Shown: one piece after another, positions 7,686 to 16,334 of the stretch
How positions within the stretch are numbered: position 1 is the stretch's first letter
How the letters are laid out: each line of letters begins with the position of its first letter
Assembly (NCBI GenBank): GCA_011042305.1
Contig: DQXI01000147.1
Coordinates: 1 to 32,066, forward strand
Source: Desulfobacteraceae bacterium
GTDB taxonomy: Bacteria > Desulfobacterota > Desulfobacteria > Desulfobacterales > UBA2174
DNA length: 32,066 nt
Reading direction: 5' to 3'
Notes under the pieces: generated by a model
The model's database searches: none
Told to the model about the DNA's origin: nothing
What the model saw: only the letters and a program-made list of their open reading frames with translations
Program-made: the position numbers and the translations under genes

Positions 7686-9127
7686 GCATCGTTGGCCCCC
7701 GTGATGGCCATGGTCTTGGGAAAAAGGCTGGCGACCCGGCCCTGATCCGCCCCGTAGAATCCCAATCCCAGCACCGCCTCATGCCAGCAAACCAGCACGT
7801 AACCGGTGCCATCGCAGTCTGCCAGCTGCGCGGTGGTTGGCGTGAAAGGCGCTCGACGCAGGTAGGCATCACGCTGTCCGGCGGTGAGGGCGATGCGGTT
7901 ACGGTTGGCCAGGGGGCCGAAGGCGGCGGCCGCCCCGGTGGTGAGGATGGGATAGCGGGGCCGCAGGTGGATGCATTTCAGGCCGCTGGTTTGGTCGGCA
8001 AGGTCCGGTGGACGGTGATCGTCGCCGGCCAGAAAGCCGATCTGGGCGTTGTTTTCCAGGAAAACCAGTCCGTCCCAGGCATTCCGGGGAATACCGAAGC
8101 GCTCTGACAACATCCTGAGAACGTCATCCCGCCGGCCGCTGAGGCGCTGGAAGCCGCCGGGTTCCGGGCGTTTTTCGCTGACAGGAAGCGGCAGTGAATC
8201 GTCCTCGGGGCCGTCCGTGCGCTCCAGCAAGGCGAGGAAAAAACCGCCGGTATCGTTGTGATGGGGCCAGATGCGCCGTGCGGCGGCCACCTCCGGCAAG
8301 AAGGTCGCCTGTTGCCAGCGGGTGAGCCCCTCGCTGGTTTGCAGATGTTCAACCTCAAACGGCACTGTTTGCAGCCGGCCATCGAAGCGTTTCAAGACGG
8401 CGTCCACCACCGCCTCGTTTTCTTCCGGGGCATAGGTGCAGGTGCTGTAGAGAATCCGCCCGCCCACCCGGCAGCGACGCACCGCCTGGGACAACAGGAG
8501 AACCTGCTTGTGCTGAAACCGCAGATGGGGAGGCTGCCGGCGGCGCGAGGCATCCGACGCGCGGCGCGTGGTGCCCTCGCAGGAACAAGGGGCGTCCACC
8601 AGCACCCGATCAAAGGGGCCGGTGCGCGGCGGGTAGTTGACCCCGTCGTGGCAGGTGACGGTAACGTTGAAAAGCCCGAGCCGGTCGATGCTCTGGCGCA
8701 GGGGGCTGAGGCGGCCGCAGACCAAGTCGTTGCCCACCACCGTGCCGCGGTTGTTCATCGCCACGGCGCACTGGACCGTCTTGTTGCCCGGCGCGGCGCA
8801 AAGGTCCAGGACCCGGTGGCCGGGCGCCGGGGCCAGCACCAGGGCCGGCACCATGGCGCTGGCCTCCTGGATCTGGAAGTGGCCGGCCAGGTAGGCCCAG
8901 TGGCGGCCGAGACCGGTCTGCTCGGCGGGAATCCGGAACGCGCCGGGGTTCCAGGGCAGGGGCCGGAGGGCGAATCCATCGGCCCTAAGCCGCCGGGCCA
9001 ATCGTTCCGGCGTCGTGCGCAGTGGGTTGGTCCAGAAAAAATGGGGCAGGGGGGTGCGGCAGGCCGCCTCGAAGGCCGCCGGGTCGTCGACGATGTCATG
9101 GTAGCGGGCAAACAGGGGCGGTGGCAT
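7682..9127 (-). CDS. RsmF/NOP2-family RNA (cytosine-C5) methyltransferase
   Basis: SAM-dependent m5C methyltransferase of the NOL1/NOP2/Sun family, probably acting on 16S rRNA (RsmF/YebU type). The 481-residue product has an N-terminal RNA-binding segment, the SAM motif VLDLCAAPGNKT (107-117), the VDAPCSCEGTTRR motif with Cys181, and the second cysteine in LYSTCTYAPEENE (Cys230), the nucleophile/release pair of the family. The C-terminal part (about 330-480) resembles the PUA-like tail of RsmF and ends with GRVASLFPKTMAITGANDA. The ATG at 9127 is preferred; a TTG directly upstream (9130) is in frame. GGAAGG lies 11 bases upstream. The gene diverges from pncA. Exact target base unknown. Confidence 0.88.
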   Translation of the reverse strand: MPPPLFARYHDIVDDPAAFEAACRTPLPHFFWTNPLRTTPERLARRLRADGFALRPLPWNPGAFRIPAEQTGLGRHWAYLAGHFQIQEASAMVPALVLAPAPGHRVLDLCAAPGNKTVQCAVAMNNRGTVVGNDLVCGRLSPLRQSIDRLGLFNVTVTCHDGVNYPPRTGPFDRVLVDAPCSCEGTTRRASDASRRRQPPHLRFQHKQVLLLSQAVRRCRVGGRILYSTCTYAPEENEAVVDAVLKRFDGRLQTVPFEVEHLQTSEGLTRWQQATFLPEVAAARRIWPHHNDTGGFFLALLERTDGPEDDSLPLPVSEKRPEPGGFQRLSGRRDDVLRMLSERFGIPRNAWDGLVFLENNAQIGFLAGDDHRPPDLADQTSGLKCIHLRPRYPILTTGAAAAFGPLANRNRIALTAGQRDAYLRRAPFTPTTAQLADCDGTGYVLVCWHEAVLGLGFYGADQGRVASLFPKTMAITGANDA

Positions 9128-9168
9128 CAAGGGGCCGGCCTTCCGTCTTGGCGGTAGAAAACTTTCAT
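9127..9168 (-). other. Candidate 13-codon upstream ORF coupled to the methyltransferase start
   Basis: The leader of the methyltransferase gene contains ATG (9166-9168) followed by KVFYRQDGRPAP and a TGA that overlaps the downstream ATG by one base (TGATG). The ribosome binding site of the main gene (GGAAGG) lies inside this frame. The arrangement would couple re-initiation to translation of the short frame. No good Shine-Dalgarno precedes the short ATG, so it may be chance. Confidence 0.25.
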
Positions 9169-9304
9169 TTTTTCAGGGAGCGTTTTTTTACCCGGGCCAA
9201 GGGTGGGGTGTCAAGGCGGTCCGGGGTTGACGCGAGTTGCCTTTTTTCGTTTGAGGCTCTATTTTGTCTCCGTATCGATGGGAACCAGGAGACGGGAGGA
9301 CGTC

Positions 9305-9826
9305 ATGGGCGGCGAGGCTCTGATCGTGGTGGATATGCTCAACGATTTTATCGAGGAAAACGGAGCCCTGGACTGTGGCCCGTCGGCCCGGGCCATCGTT
9401 CCTGTCGTGGCCCGCCGCCTCGAAGCCCATCGCCGGGCGGGAAATCCGGTGATTTTTCTCGCCGATGCTCACGCCCCGGACGACAGGGAGTTCGAAAAGT
9501 TTCCCGCCCACTGCATCGCCGGCACCCGGGGGGCCCGGATAATCGCCGAGTTGGGGCCACGGCCTGGCGAGAAGGTGATCTCCAAGACGCGCTACAGCGG
9601 CTTCTACGGCACCGACCTGGAACAGGTCCTGGAGGCTGCCGGGGTGGACACGGTGGAGGTGGTGGGCGTCTGTACCTCGATCTGCGTCATGGACACCGTC
9701 GGCGGCCTGGCCAACCGGGATTACCGCATCCGGGTGCCGGCGGCCGGGGTGGCGGACTTCGATCCCGAGATGCACGCTTTTGCCCTGAGGCGCATGAAAC
9801 AGCTCTACGGCGCCGAAGTGGTCTGA
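9305..9826 (+). CDS. pncA: Nicotinamidase / isochorismatase-fold amidohydrolase
   Basis: Hydrolyses nicotinamide to nicotinate and ammonia in NAD salvage. The 173-residue protein has the isochorismatase-fold catalytic triad: Asp10 in IVVDMLNDF, Lys94 in ISKTRYSGFYGT and Cys127 in GVCTSICVMD. Metal-ligand positions of PncA are visible as Asp54 and His56 in ADAHAP and His69 in FPAHCIAGT. The ATG at 9305 follows GGGAGG about six bases upstream; an earlier in-frame start would add a basic, non-homologous extension. The immediate downstream gene is pncB, which uses the nicotinate product, so the nicotinamidase assignment is stronger than the fold alone would allow. Confidence 0.88.
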   Translation: MGGEALIVVDMLNDFIEENGALDCGPSARAIVPVVARRLEAHRRAGNPVIFLADAHAPDDREFEKFPAHCIAGTRGARIIAELGPRPGEKVISKTRYSGFYGTDLEQVLEAAGVDTVEVVGVCTSICVMDTVGGLANRDYRIRVPAAGVADFDPEMHAFALRRMKQLYGAEVV

Positions 9827-9875
9827 AGGTCAGGGGTGCCCCGGCTGAAAACATCACAGAAAGATCCGGTCCAGC

Positions 9876-11237
9876 ATGTCTGCCCGCTCCAACGATGCCA
9901 AGCATTCTAACAATCGCCCGGCCCTGCCGCTGTTCACCGACCTGTACGAATTGACCATGGCCGCCGGTTACCTGGCCCACGGGGTCTCGGGCACGGCCAC
10001 CTTTTCCGTTTACGTGCGTGGGGCGGGACTGCCCCGGAGTTTTCTGGTGGCTGCCGGCCTGGCGCCGGCGCTGGCGGAGCTGGCGGATTTTCGTTTTCGC
10101 CCCGAAGATATCGACTACCTGGCGCAGACCGGTATTTTTCCCGATGACTTCCTCGACTATCTGCCCGCGGTGCGCTTCACCGGCACCGTGCGCGCCCTGC
10201 CCGAAGGAACGGTTTTTTTCCCTGACGAGCCGCTGCTGGAGGTCACCGCGCCCATCCTGGAGGCCCAGCTGCTGGAAACCTTTGTTCTCAACACCCTGGG
10301 CCTCCACACCATGCTGGCCAGCAAGGCGGCCCGTTGCGTGCTGGCCGCCGCCGGCCGGCCCCTGGTGGATTTCGCCCTGCGCCGCACCCAGGGCCAGGAT
10401 GCCGGCATGGCCCTGGCCCGGGCCTGCCACATCGTGGGTTTCGCCGGCACGAGCAACGTGCTTGCGGGAAAGCGCTACGGGATTCCCGTCTCCGGGACCA
10501 TGGCCCACTCGTTCGTGACCGCCTTTGCCGACGAAGAGGCCGCTTTTCGCGCCTACGCCGAGGTGTTTCCGGACAGTTCGGTTTTTCTTATCGATACTTA
10601 CGACACCCTGGCCGGGGCGCGCATCGCCGCCCGGGTAGGAAAGGACATGGCCGCCCGCGGCCACCGGCTCCGGGGGGTGCGCCTGGACAGCGGCGACATG
10701 ATCACCCTGAGCCGTCAGGTGCGCGCCATCCTCGACGAAGCGGGGCTGACCGAGGTGAAAATTTTTGCCAGCAGCGGTTTCGACGAGTTCAAGATCGCCG
10801 ATGCCCTGGCTGCCGGGGCCACCATCGATGCCTTCGGCGTGGGCACCAAGGCCGGCGTGTCGGCCGACATGCCGTTTCTGGACATCGTCTACAAGATGGT
10901 GGCCTTCGCTGGCCGGCCCATCCGTAAACGTTCGCCGGGAAAAGAGACGTTGGGGGGAGAAAAACAGGTGTTTCGCTTCGCGGACAGCACAGGCCGGTTC
11001 GTTGAGGACGTTTTAGGCACGGCCGATGAGCGTGTCGACGGCGGCCAGCCCCTGCTGGAAACGGTGATGCGCGAGGGGCGGGTTTGTGTCGCGTCGCCGT
11101 CACTGGAAGCGATCCGCGAGCGCTGCCGGCGGCAGATGGCCGGCTTGGCCGACCGCTACCGGCGGATATCCGCCCCGGCCGTCTATCCGGTGAGGGTCAG
11201 TCGGCGGCTGCGTGCCCTGCAGCAGGGCCTCCCCTGA
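9876..11237 (+). CDS. pncB: Nicotinate phosphoribosyltransferase
   Basis: Converts nicotinate plus PRPP to nicotinate mononucleotide, the second step of the Preiss-Handler salvage route. The 453-residue product begins its conserved part with LFTDLYELTMAAGYL (about 19-33). It contains DFALRRTQGQDAGM, FAGTSNVLAGKRYGIPVSGT, MAHSFVTAF with the family His, LIDTYDTLAGA and GVRLDSGDM, all standard NAPRTase segments, followed by SSGFDEFKI and FGVGTKAG in the phosphate-binding region. It lies 49 bases after pncA on the same strand, consistent with a two-gene nicotinamide salvage unit. Its stop is 9 bases from the stop of convergent livF. Confidence 0.95.
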   Translation: MSARSNDAKHSNNRPALPLFTDLYELTMAAGYLAHGVSGTATFSVYVRGAGLPRSFLVAAGLAPALAELADFRFRPEDIDYLAQTGIFPDDFLDYLPAVRFTGTVRALPEGTVFFPDEPLLEVTAPILEAQLLETFVLNTLGLHTMLASKAARCVLAAAGRPLVDFALRRTQGQDAGMALARACHIVGFAGTSNVLAGKRYGIPVSGTMAHSFVTAFADEEAAFRAYAEVFPDSSVFLIDTYDTLAGARIAARVGKDMAARGHRLRGVRLDSGDMITLSRQVRAILDEAGLTEVKIFASSGFDEFKIADALAAGATIDAFGVGTKAGVSADMPFLDIVYKMVAFAGRPIRKRSPGKETLGGEKQVFRFADSTGRFVEDVLGTADERVDGGQPLLETVMREGRVCVASPSLEAIRERCRRQMAGLADRYRRISAPAVYPVRVSRRLRALQQGLP

Positions 11238-11246
11238 GCCTGCCGA

Positions 11247-11954
11247 TCAGATTCCCAGGTATGCTTTTTTCACATCTTCGTTGGCCAGGAGGTTGGCGGC
11301 GGTGTCGGTGAGGGTGATGCGGCCGGTTTCCATCACGTAGCCGCGGTGGGCGATCTGGAGGGCCAAGTTGGCGTTCTGTTCGACCAGGAAGATCGTGGTG
11401 TTGTTTTCCCTGTTTATCTTTCCAATGATTTCGAAAATCTGTTTGACCACTAAGGGGGCCAAACCCAGGGACGGCTCGTCGAGCAGCAGCAGCCGCGGAC
11501 GGGCCATGAGGGCCCGGCTGATGGCCAGCATCTGCTGTTCGCCGCCGGAGAGAGTGCCGCCGGCCTGGTGACGGCGCTTGGCCAGGATGGGAAACAGGTC
11601 GTAGATGTAGTCGAGATCCCGGGCGATAGCCGCCTTGTCCTTGCGCAGGAAGGCCCCCATGTCGAGGTTTTCGGCTACGGTGAGGTAGGGAAAGATGCGA
11701 CGGCCTTCCGGTACCTGCACGATGCCCAGTTCCACGATGCGGTTGGTGGGCAGGTTCTGGATCTCCCGGTCTTCGAAGACGATGCGGCCGGTACGCGGCG
11801 GCACGACGCCGCAGATGCTCATCAGGGTGGTGGACTTGCCGGCGCCGTTGGCGCCGATGAGACAGATGATCTCCCCGGCGCCGATTTCGAGGCTGATCCC
11901 CTTCAGGGCCTGGATGTTGCCGTAGTAGGTGTTTATGTCGTCGATCTTGAGCAT
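11247..11954 (-). CDS. livF: Branched-chain amino acid ABC transporter ATP-binding protein LivF
   Basis: One of the two ATPase subunits that energise the LivHM permease. The 235-residue protein carries Walker A GANGAGKST (about 34-42), a Q-loop region with VPEGRRIFPYLTVAENL, the ABC signature LSGGEQQ, Walker B LLLLDEPSLGL and the switch His region VEQNANLAL (Asn replaces the H-loop His, as is common in LivF). LivF is distinguished from LivG by this short form and the PEGR motif. It is the last gene of the minus-strand liv operon, 20 bases after livG. Confidence 0.95.
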   Translation of the reverse strand: MLKIDDINTYYGNIQALKGISLEIGAGEIICLIGANGAGKSTTLMSICGVVPPRTGRIVFEDREIQNLPTNRIVELGIVQVPEGRRIFPYLTVAENLDMGAFLRKDKAAIARDLDYIYDLFPILAKRRHQAGGTLSGGEQQMLAISRALMARPRLLLLDEPSLGLAPLVVKQIFEIIGKINRENNTTIFLVEQNANLALQIAHRGYVMETGRITLTDTAANLLANEDVKKAYLGI

Positions 11955-11974
11955 GTTTTTTTGCCGACTTTTCG

Positions 11975-12772
11975 TCAGGCCACGTATTCTTCTCCCAGGT
12001 AGGCCTTGATGACCACCGGGTCGTTCTTGATCTGCTGGGGCGTCCCCTCGGCGATTTTCCGGCCATAGTCCATCACGTAGATACGGTCCGAGAGGCTCAT
12101 CACCAGCTTCATGTCGTGTTCGATGAGCAGGATCGAGACGCCCTCGGTTTCCCTCAGGCGCAGGATCAGCTGGTCCAGCGCATGGGTTTCCTGGGGGTTC
12201 ATGCCGGCCGCCGGCTCGTCCAGCAGCAGCAGAAACGGATCGGTGGCCAGCGCCCGGGCAATCTCCAGGCGCCGCTGGGCTCCGTAGGGCAGGTTCTTGG
12301 CCAGGTCATTGACGAACCGTTCCAGGCCGATTTTTTCCAGGACCCGGTAGCTGTCCATCACCGCCTGGCGTTCCTCCTTCACCGTGTGCTGCGGTCGGAA
12401 CACCGCGCCCGGGATCCCGGACCGCAGTCGGCAGTGACGGCCGATCATCACGTTTTCCAGCACCGTCATCTGCTGAAAGAGGCGGATGTTCTGGAAGGTG
12501 CGCGCCAGCCCGAGTTCGGTGACCCGGTTGGGCTTCAGGCCGTTGATGCGTTTAGCCTGGCCGCCGGGGGGGTGGATATGGATGTCGCCCTCGGTGGGGG
12601 CGTAAATCCCGGTGATGCAGTTGAAAAAAGTGGTCTTGCCCGCGCCGTTGGGGCCGATGAGGGCCACGATTTCGCCCTGTTGGATCTCCAGGTCGAGGCG
12701 ATCCACGGCCCGCAGGCCGCCAAAATCCATGCTCATGCCAACGACTTTGAGGATCGGTTCCGTCGGTGTCAA
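11975..12772 (-). CDS. livG: Branched-chain amino acid ABC transporter ATP-binding protein LivG
   Basis: Second ATPase subunit of the importer. It has Walker A GPNGAGKTT, the LivG-type insertion around RTFQNIRLFQQMTVLENVMIG (written in the protein as LARTFQNIRLF and MTVLENVMIG), signature region LPYGAQRRLEIARAL, Walker B LLLLDEPAAGMNP and H-loop LIEHDM. It is 265 residues long if translation starts at TTG 12772, which leaves the expected short leader before the first strand; the next in-frame ATG is 12 codons later and would trim the first strand. GGGGAC upstream can serve as ribosome binding site. Only one base separates it from the livM stop. Confidence 0.94.
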   Translation of the reverse strand: MTPTEPILKVVGMSMDFGGLRAVDRLDLEIQQGEIVALIGPNGAGKTTFFNCITGIYAPTEGDIHIHPPGGQAKRINGLKPNRVTELGLARTFQNIRLFQQMTVLENVMIGRHCRLRSGIPGAVFRPQHTVKEERQAVMDSYRVLEKIGLERFVNDLAKNLPYGAQRRLEIARALATDPFLLLLDEPAAGMNPQETHALDQLILRLRETEGVSILLIEHDMKLVMSLSDRIYVMDYGRKIAEGTPQQIKNDPVVIKAYLGEEYVA

Positions 12773-12773
12773 T

Positions 12774-13994
12774 CTACTTGTCCCCGCTGTCAGGTCCCTC
12801 GAACCGGTAGGTGCGGCGCACGTTGCTCACGATGCCGCCGGGCCGGAAGACCATCATTAGTACCAGGACACAGCCGAAAGTCAGGATGCGGTACTCGGCG
12901 AAGGCCCGCAGGTATTCGGGCAGCAACACCAGCACCAGGGCGCCTAGAATCACCCCCACGATGGAGCCCATGCCGCCCAGGACCACGATGCACAGAATGT
13001 TGATCGACTCCCAGAGGGTGAAGCTGGCCGGGTTGATGAAAGTGGTCTTGGCGGCGAAAATCACCCCGGCCAATCCGGCCCAGGTGGCTCCGAGGGCGAA
13101 GGCGGTGAGCTTGGTGCGCACCTTGTCCACCCCCATGGCCTGGCAGGCGATTTCGTCTTCGCGCAAGGCGAGCCAAGCCCGGCCGATGCGCGAGTTCTGC
13201 AGGCGGTTGACCATGAAGATGGTAAAGATCGTTATTAATACCACCAGAAAATAGATGTAGCGGGTGTGGGCCAGCAGGGAAAATTCGACCCCGAAAAAGC
13301 CGGGCCGGGGAATGTTGGAGATCCCGCTGGGGCCGAAGGAAAACTCGTTCCAGTTTTCCAAAATCAGGCGGATGATTTCACCGAAGCCGAGGGTGACGAT
13401 GGCCAGGTAGTCGCCCCGCAGCCGCAGCACGGGAAAACCCAGCAGAATGCCGAAGAGGGCCCCCAAGGCCGCCCCGATGGGCAGGCAGACCCAGAAATTG
13501 AGCCCGAAATGGTAGTTGAGCAGGGCGTAGGTATAGGCCCCCACGGCGTAAAAGGCCACGTAGCCCAGATCGAGCAGGCCGGCCACTCCCACTACGATGT
13601 TCAGCCCCAGGCCGAGCATGATGTACATGAAGGCCGTGGTCATGATGTTGATCTGGTACATCGAGACGAGAAAGGGAAACACCACCACCGCCAAGGCAGC
13701 TGCGGTGAGGGCCGGAAGAAAAATGCGCCGGTCTTCGCCGATGCGCTGGAAGATCGACACCCGGGGCCCGGCGCTTTCCCGCTGGCGCCGTACGCCCTGC
13801 TCCTTGCGCCGGATCAGGTAGCGCCAGACAAAGGAGAGCAGAAAACTGCCCACGCCGACGGCGATCATGTTGTTCCAGCGCCACTCGACGATGTTTTCCA
13901 CGGTGTTGACCCGGATGACCATGATGGGAAAGGTCAAAAACATGAACCAGATCGACACCAGGAACGATTTTCGGATTTCAACGAGAGACATCAT
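12774..13994 (-). CDS. livM: Branched-chain amino acid ABC transporter permease LivM
   Basis: Inner-membrane permease subunit. The 406-residue protein has an N-terminal extension of about 90 residues with two extra predicted membrane segments and a basic stretch (RRKEQGVRRQRE). The conserved LivM core follows: NIMTTAFMYIMLGLGLNIVVG, GDYLAIVTLGFGEIIRLI, the ATPase-coupling loop RAWLALREDEIACQAMGVD, and a hydrophobic C-terminal region ending with VFRPGGIV. Two adjacent ATG codons (13994 and 13991) mark the start; no good Shine-Dalgarno is visible, so translation may depend on coupling to livH 24 bases upstream. Confidence 0.93.
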   Translation of the reverse strand: MMSLVEIRKSFLVSIWFMFLTFPIMVIRVNTVENIVEWRWNNMIAVGVGSFLLSFVWRYLIRRKEQGVRRQRESAGPRVSIFQRIGEDRRIFLPALTAAALAVVVFPFLVSMYQINIMTTAFMYIMLGLGLNIVVGVAGLLDLGYVAFYAVGAYTYALLNYHFGLNFWVCLPIGAALGALFGILLGFPVLRLRGDYLAIVTLGFGEIIRLILENWNEFSFGPSGISNIPRPGFFGVEFSLLAHTRYIYFLVVLITIFTIFMVNRLQNSRIGRAWLALREDEIACQAMGVDKVRTKLTAFALGATWAGLAGVIFAAKTTFINPASFTLWESINILCIVVLGGMGSIVGVILGALVLVLLPEYLRAFAEYRILTFGCVLVLMMVFRPGGIVSNVRRTYRFEGPDSGDK

Positions 13995-14018
13995 GGGAGG
14001 TTACCGTTTGCTCCGGTC

Positions 14019-14927
14019 CTAGACCTTCTGGGTTTCCGAGCGTCCCAGGATTCCCGACGGCTTAAAGATCAGGATCACCACCAGGAAGATGAAGGCGAAG
14101 ACGTCTTCATAGTCGCTGGAGATGTAGCCGGTGAAAAAACTCTCCGTCCAGCCGAGGACCAGGGCCCCCACCACGGCCCCGGGCACACTGCCGATGCCGC
14201 CGAGCACTGCGGCCACGAAGGCTTTGATGCCCGCGATGAAACCGATATAGAAGTTAATCTGCCCGATGTGCGAGGCGATGAGCACCGCACCGAGGGCCGC
14301 GGTGGCCGAGCCGATGACAAAGGTCATGGATATGACGCGGTTGACGTCCACTCCGGTCAGCATGGCCATCTCCCGGTCTTGACTGGTGGCGCGCATCGCC
14401 TTGCCCATGCGGGTGAACTTGATCAGCAGGTTCAGCAGGACCATGACAACGGCAGTGACCGTGATAATGACGATTTCCTGGCTGCTGATGATGTGGGCAT
14501 AAGGCTCCCAGAAGGCCAGGTCCGGCACGAGGCTGGGGAAGGGGAGAAAGTCGGAGGTTTGGGCCAGTAGCACATAGTTTTGCAGAAACAGCGACATGCC
14601 GATGGCGCTGATCAGGGCCGAGAGCCGCGGAGCGCCGCGCAACGGCTTGTAGGCGATCTTTTCCATGGTGAAACCGTAGCACGAGGAATAGACCACCGCG
14701 GCCACCGAGGCGATCACCAGTACGGCGAGGGTGGGGAAGCCGGCGAAGGTGAGCACCGTGGCGACGATCAGGCCGGTGAAGGCGCCGATCATGTAGATCT
14801 CGCCGTGGGCGAAGTTGATCAGTTCGATGATCCCGTAGACCATCGTATAGCCCAGGGCGATGAGGGCGTAGATGCTCCCCCGGGTCAGCCCCCCGAGAAA
14901 CAGTTCAGCGAAATATTGCAGATCCAT
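14019..14927 (-). CDS. livH: Branched-chain amino acid ABC transporter permease LivH
   Basis: Inner-membrane permease partner of LivM. The 302-residue protein begins MDLQYFAELFLGGLTRGSIY, typical of LivH, and contains YTMVYGIIELINFAHGEIYM, the coupling segment GKAMRATSQDREMAMLTGVD, and the C-terminal AVLGGIGSVPGAVVGALVLG. The protein is almost wholly hydrophobic with about eight predicted membrane helices. The start at 14927 is chosen because homologous LivH proteins start here; an in-frame start 11 codons upstream lies close to the terminator stem. It is separated from livJ by a strong terminator-like hairpin. Confidence 0.94.
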   Translation of the reverse strand: MDLQYFAELFLGGLTRGSIYALIALGYTMVYGIIELINFAHGEIYMIGAFTGLIVATVLTFAGFPTLAVLVIASVAAVVYSSCYGFTMEKIAYKPLRGAPRLSALISAIGMSLFLQNYVLLAQTSDFLPFPSLVPDLAFWEPYAHIISSQEIVIITVTAVVMVLLNLLIKFTRMGKAMRATSQDREMAMLTGVDVNRVISMTFVIGSATAALGAVLIASHIGQINFYIGFIAGIKAFVAAVLGGIGSVPGAVVGALVLGWTESFFTGYISSDYEDVFAFIFLVVILIFKPSGILGRSETQKV

Positions 14928-14977
14928 CGGCTTTGATCTGGCATCGCCCCGCGCCGGCAAAACGGGTGGGGCGGCTC

Positions 14978-15026
14978 AAAAAAACCAGGGGGAGGATCCG
15001 CTGACCGCGGTGTCCCCTCCCCCTGG
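14978..15026 (-). terminator. Rho-independent terminator/attenuator between livJ and livH
   Basis: Read on the minus strand, CCAGGGGGAGG (revcomp of 15016-15026) pairs perfectly with CCTCCCCCTGG (revcomp of 14985-14995) over 11 bp, and the stem is followed by seven T residues (14978-14984 are A on the plus strand). This is a strong intrinsic terminator just after the livJ stop and 50 bases before the livH start. Partial read-through would give the usual excess of binding protein over permease and ATPase. Confidence 0.85.
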
Positions 15027-15047
15027 AGACGAAGGGATTTTCGGTCA

Positions 15048-16166
15048 TTACTGGACTTCGACGTAAGCGCCGTTTTGCACCTGGTACATGGAAAAGCCGA
15101 CGCCGATGGCGTCACCACGCTCGTCGAAGTGAATTTTCCCCAGGGGGGTGTCCACCAGTTCGGTGCGCAGCGCGTTGACGATGGCATTGATGTCGTCGGT
15201 GCCGCCGGCTTTTTCAACGGCGTTGAGCAGGGCTTGGGCCGCTGCGTAGGCGTTCAAGAAGAAGGCGCCGGGTTCGGCGCCGTAGGTGTCCTGGTGGGCC
15301 TTGTTGGCGGCGATGGCCAGGGGGTTCTTGGAAACATCCTTGGGACCGGTGGCGTAGACGCCCTCGGCGTATTTCCCGGCTACCTTGATGAAGGTGTCGT
15401 CCTTGACGCCGTCATCGGAGATGAACACGGTGTCCATGCGTTTCTTGCGCATCTGGGTGACGATCTTGGAAGCTTCCGGGTGGTAGCCGCCGAAGATCAC
15501 TGCCTCGGCGCCCGAGCGCTTGATCTTCTGCACCACGGCCGAGTAGTCCACTGCACCGGGAGTGATCCCCTCGTAGAGCACCACTTCGGCCCGCGGGTCT
15601 TCCTCGAGGAATTTTTTGGCAAATTCCGCCAGCCCCTTGCCATAGTCGCCCTTGTCGTGGAGAACGGCGATCTTTTTCAGCTTGAGGGTATCCAGGGCAA
15701 AGTCCACCTCGAGTCGGGCCTGGGCGTCGTCGGAGGCGATGGTGCGGAAAAAGTAAGGATTTTCCCCGCTCTGGGTCAAATCCGGATTGGTGGCCGAGGG
15801 CGACATGGCGATGACCTGGGCCTTGTTGTAGATGCTCAGAGCCGCCTTGGTGGCACCGCTGCAGATGTGCCCCAGCACGATGCGCACCCCCTGGTCGACG
15901 AGCTTGGTGGCGGTGTTGGTGGCCACTTCGGGCTTGCATACGTCGTCTTCGACCACCAGTTCCACCTGCTTGCCGAGGATGCCGCCCTTGGCATTGATGT
16001 CCTTGACCACCAGCTCGGCGGCCTTGACGGTGGGCAGTCCGTAGGAGGCCAAGTCGCCGGAGTGGGCACCGCCCACACCGAGTTTGATGGTTTCAGCGGC
16101 GATGCCGGTGCCGGCGAACATCGCAACCAGGGCCACAACGGCGGCAAACAACACAAAACGCTTCAT
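15048..16166 (-). CDS. livJ: Branched-chain amino acid ABC transporter substrate-binding protein
   Basis: Periplasmic binding protein of the Liv (HAAT) family. The 372-residue precursor starts with a signal peptide (MKRFVLFAAVVALVAMFAG, cleavage probably after GIAA) and continues with TIKLGVGGAHSGDLASYG, typical of the family N-lobe. Further family segments are VELVVEDDVCKPEVA, GHICSGATKAA, MSPSATNPDLT, FRTIASDDAQ and ALNAYAAAQAL-like sequence near the end. The ATG at 16166 follows GGAGGAATCGGTC. It is the promoter-proximal gene of the operon. Ligand specificity (Leu/Ile/Val or another amino acid) cannot be told from sequence alone. Confidence 0.93.
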   Translation of the reverse strand: MKRFVLFAAVVALVAMFAGTGIAAETIKLGVGGAHSGDLASYGLPTVKAAELVVKDINAKGGILGKQVELVVEDDVCKPEVATNTATKLVDQGVRIVLGHICSGATKAALSIYNKAQVIAMSPSATNPDLTQSGENPYFFRTIASDDAQARLEVDFALDTLKLKKIAVLHDKGDYGKGLAEFAKKFLEEDPRAEVVLYEGITPGAVDYSAVVQKIKRSGAEAVIFGGYHPEASKIVTQMRKKRMDTVFISDDGVKDDTFIKVAGKYAEGVYATGPKDVSKNPLAIAANKAHQDTYGAEPGAFFLNAYAAAQALLNAVEKAGGTDDINAIVNALRTELVDTPLGKIHFDERGDAIGVGFSMYQVQNGAYVEVQ

Positions 16167-16200
16167 GACCGATTCCTCCGTGTTTTTGGTTTTAAATCTT

Positions 16201-16295
16201 CCGCTCCGTTTGTAGCGGGGAGGGGGCCGGAGCAGCGTCAGGGCGCTCTGGCCTCTCTGCGGGGCCAACTGCTCAACCCAAGACGGAATTTTCCG
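16201..16295 (-). promoter_or_regulatory. Structured leader and palindrome upstream of livJ
   Basis: Between the promoter and livJ lie three symmetrical elements. A perfect palindrome CGGAA-TT-TTCCG (16284-16295) sits just after the predicted transcription start. A 9-bp hairpin with one mismatch uses 16225-16233 and 16245-16253. A 5-bp hairpin CCGCT/AGCGG uses 16201-16205 and 16214-16218. The palindrome is placed like a repressor operator; the hairpins lie in the roughly 130-base transcript leader. Confidence 0.45.
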
Positions 16296-16305
16296 ATTCC
16301 CGGCG

Positions 16306-16334
16306 TATATAAACGGTTTAGAAGCCCCCGTCAA
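16306..16334 (-). promoter_or_regulatory. Sigma-70-type promoter for livJ
   Basis: On the minus strand, TTGACG (16334-16329) is separated by exactly 17 bases from TATATA (16311-16306). Both boxes are close to consensus and the spacing is optimal. The transcription start would fall near 16299, leaving a leader of about 130 bases before livJ. Confidence 0.75.
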
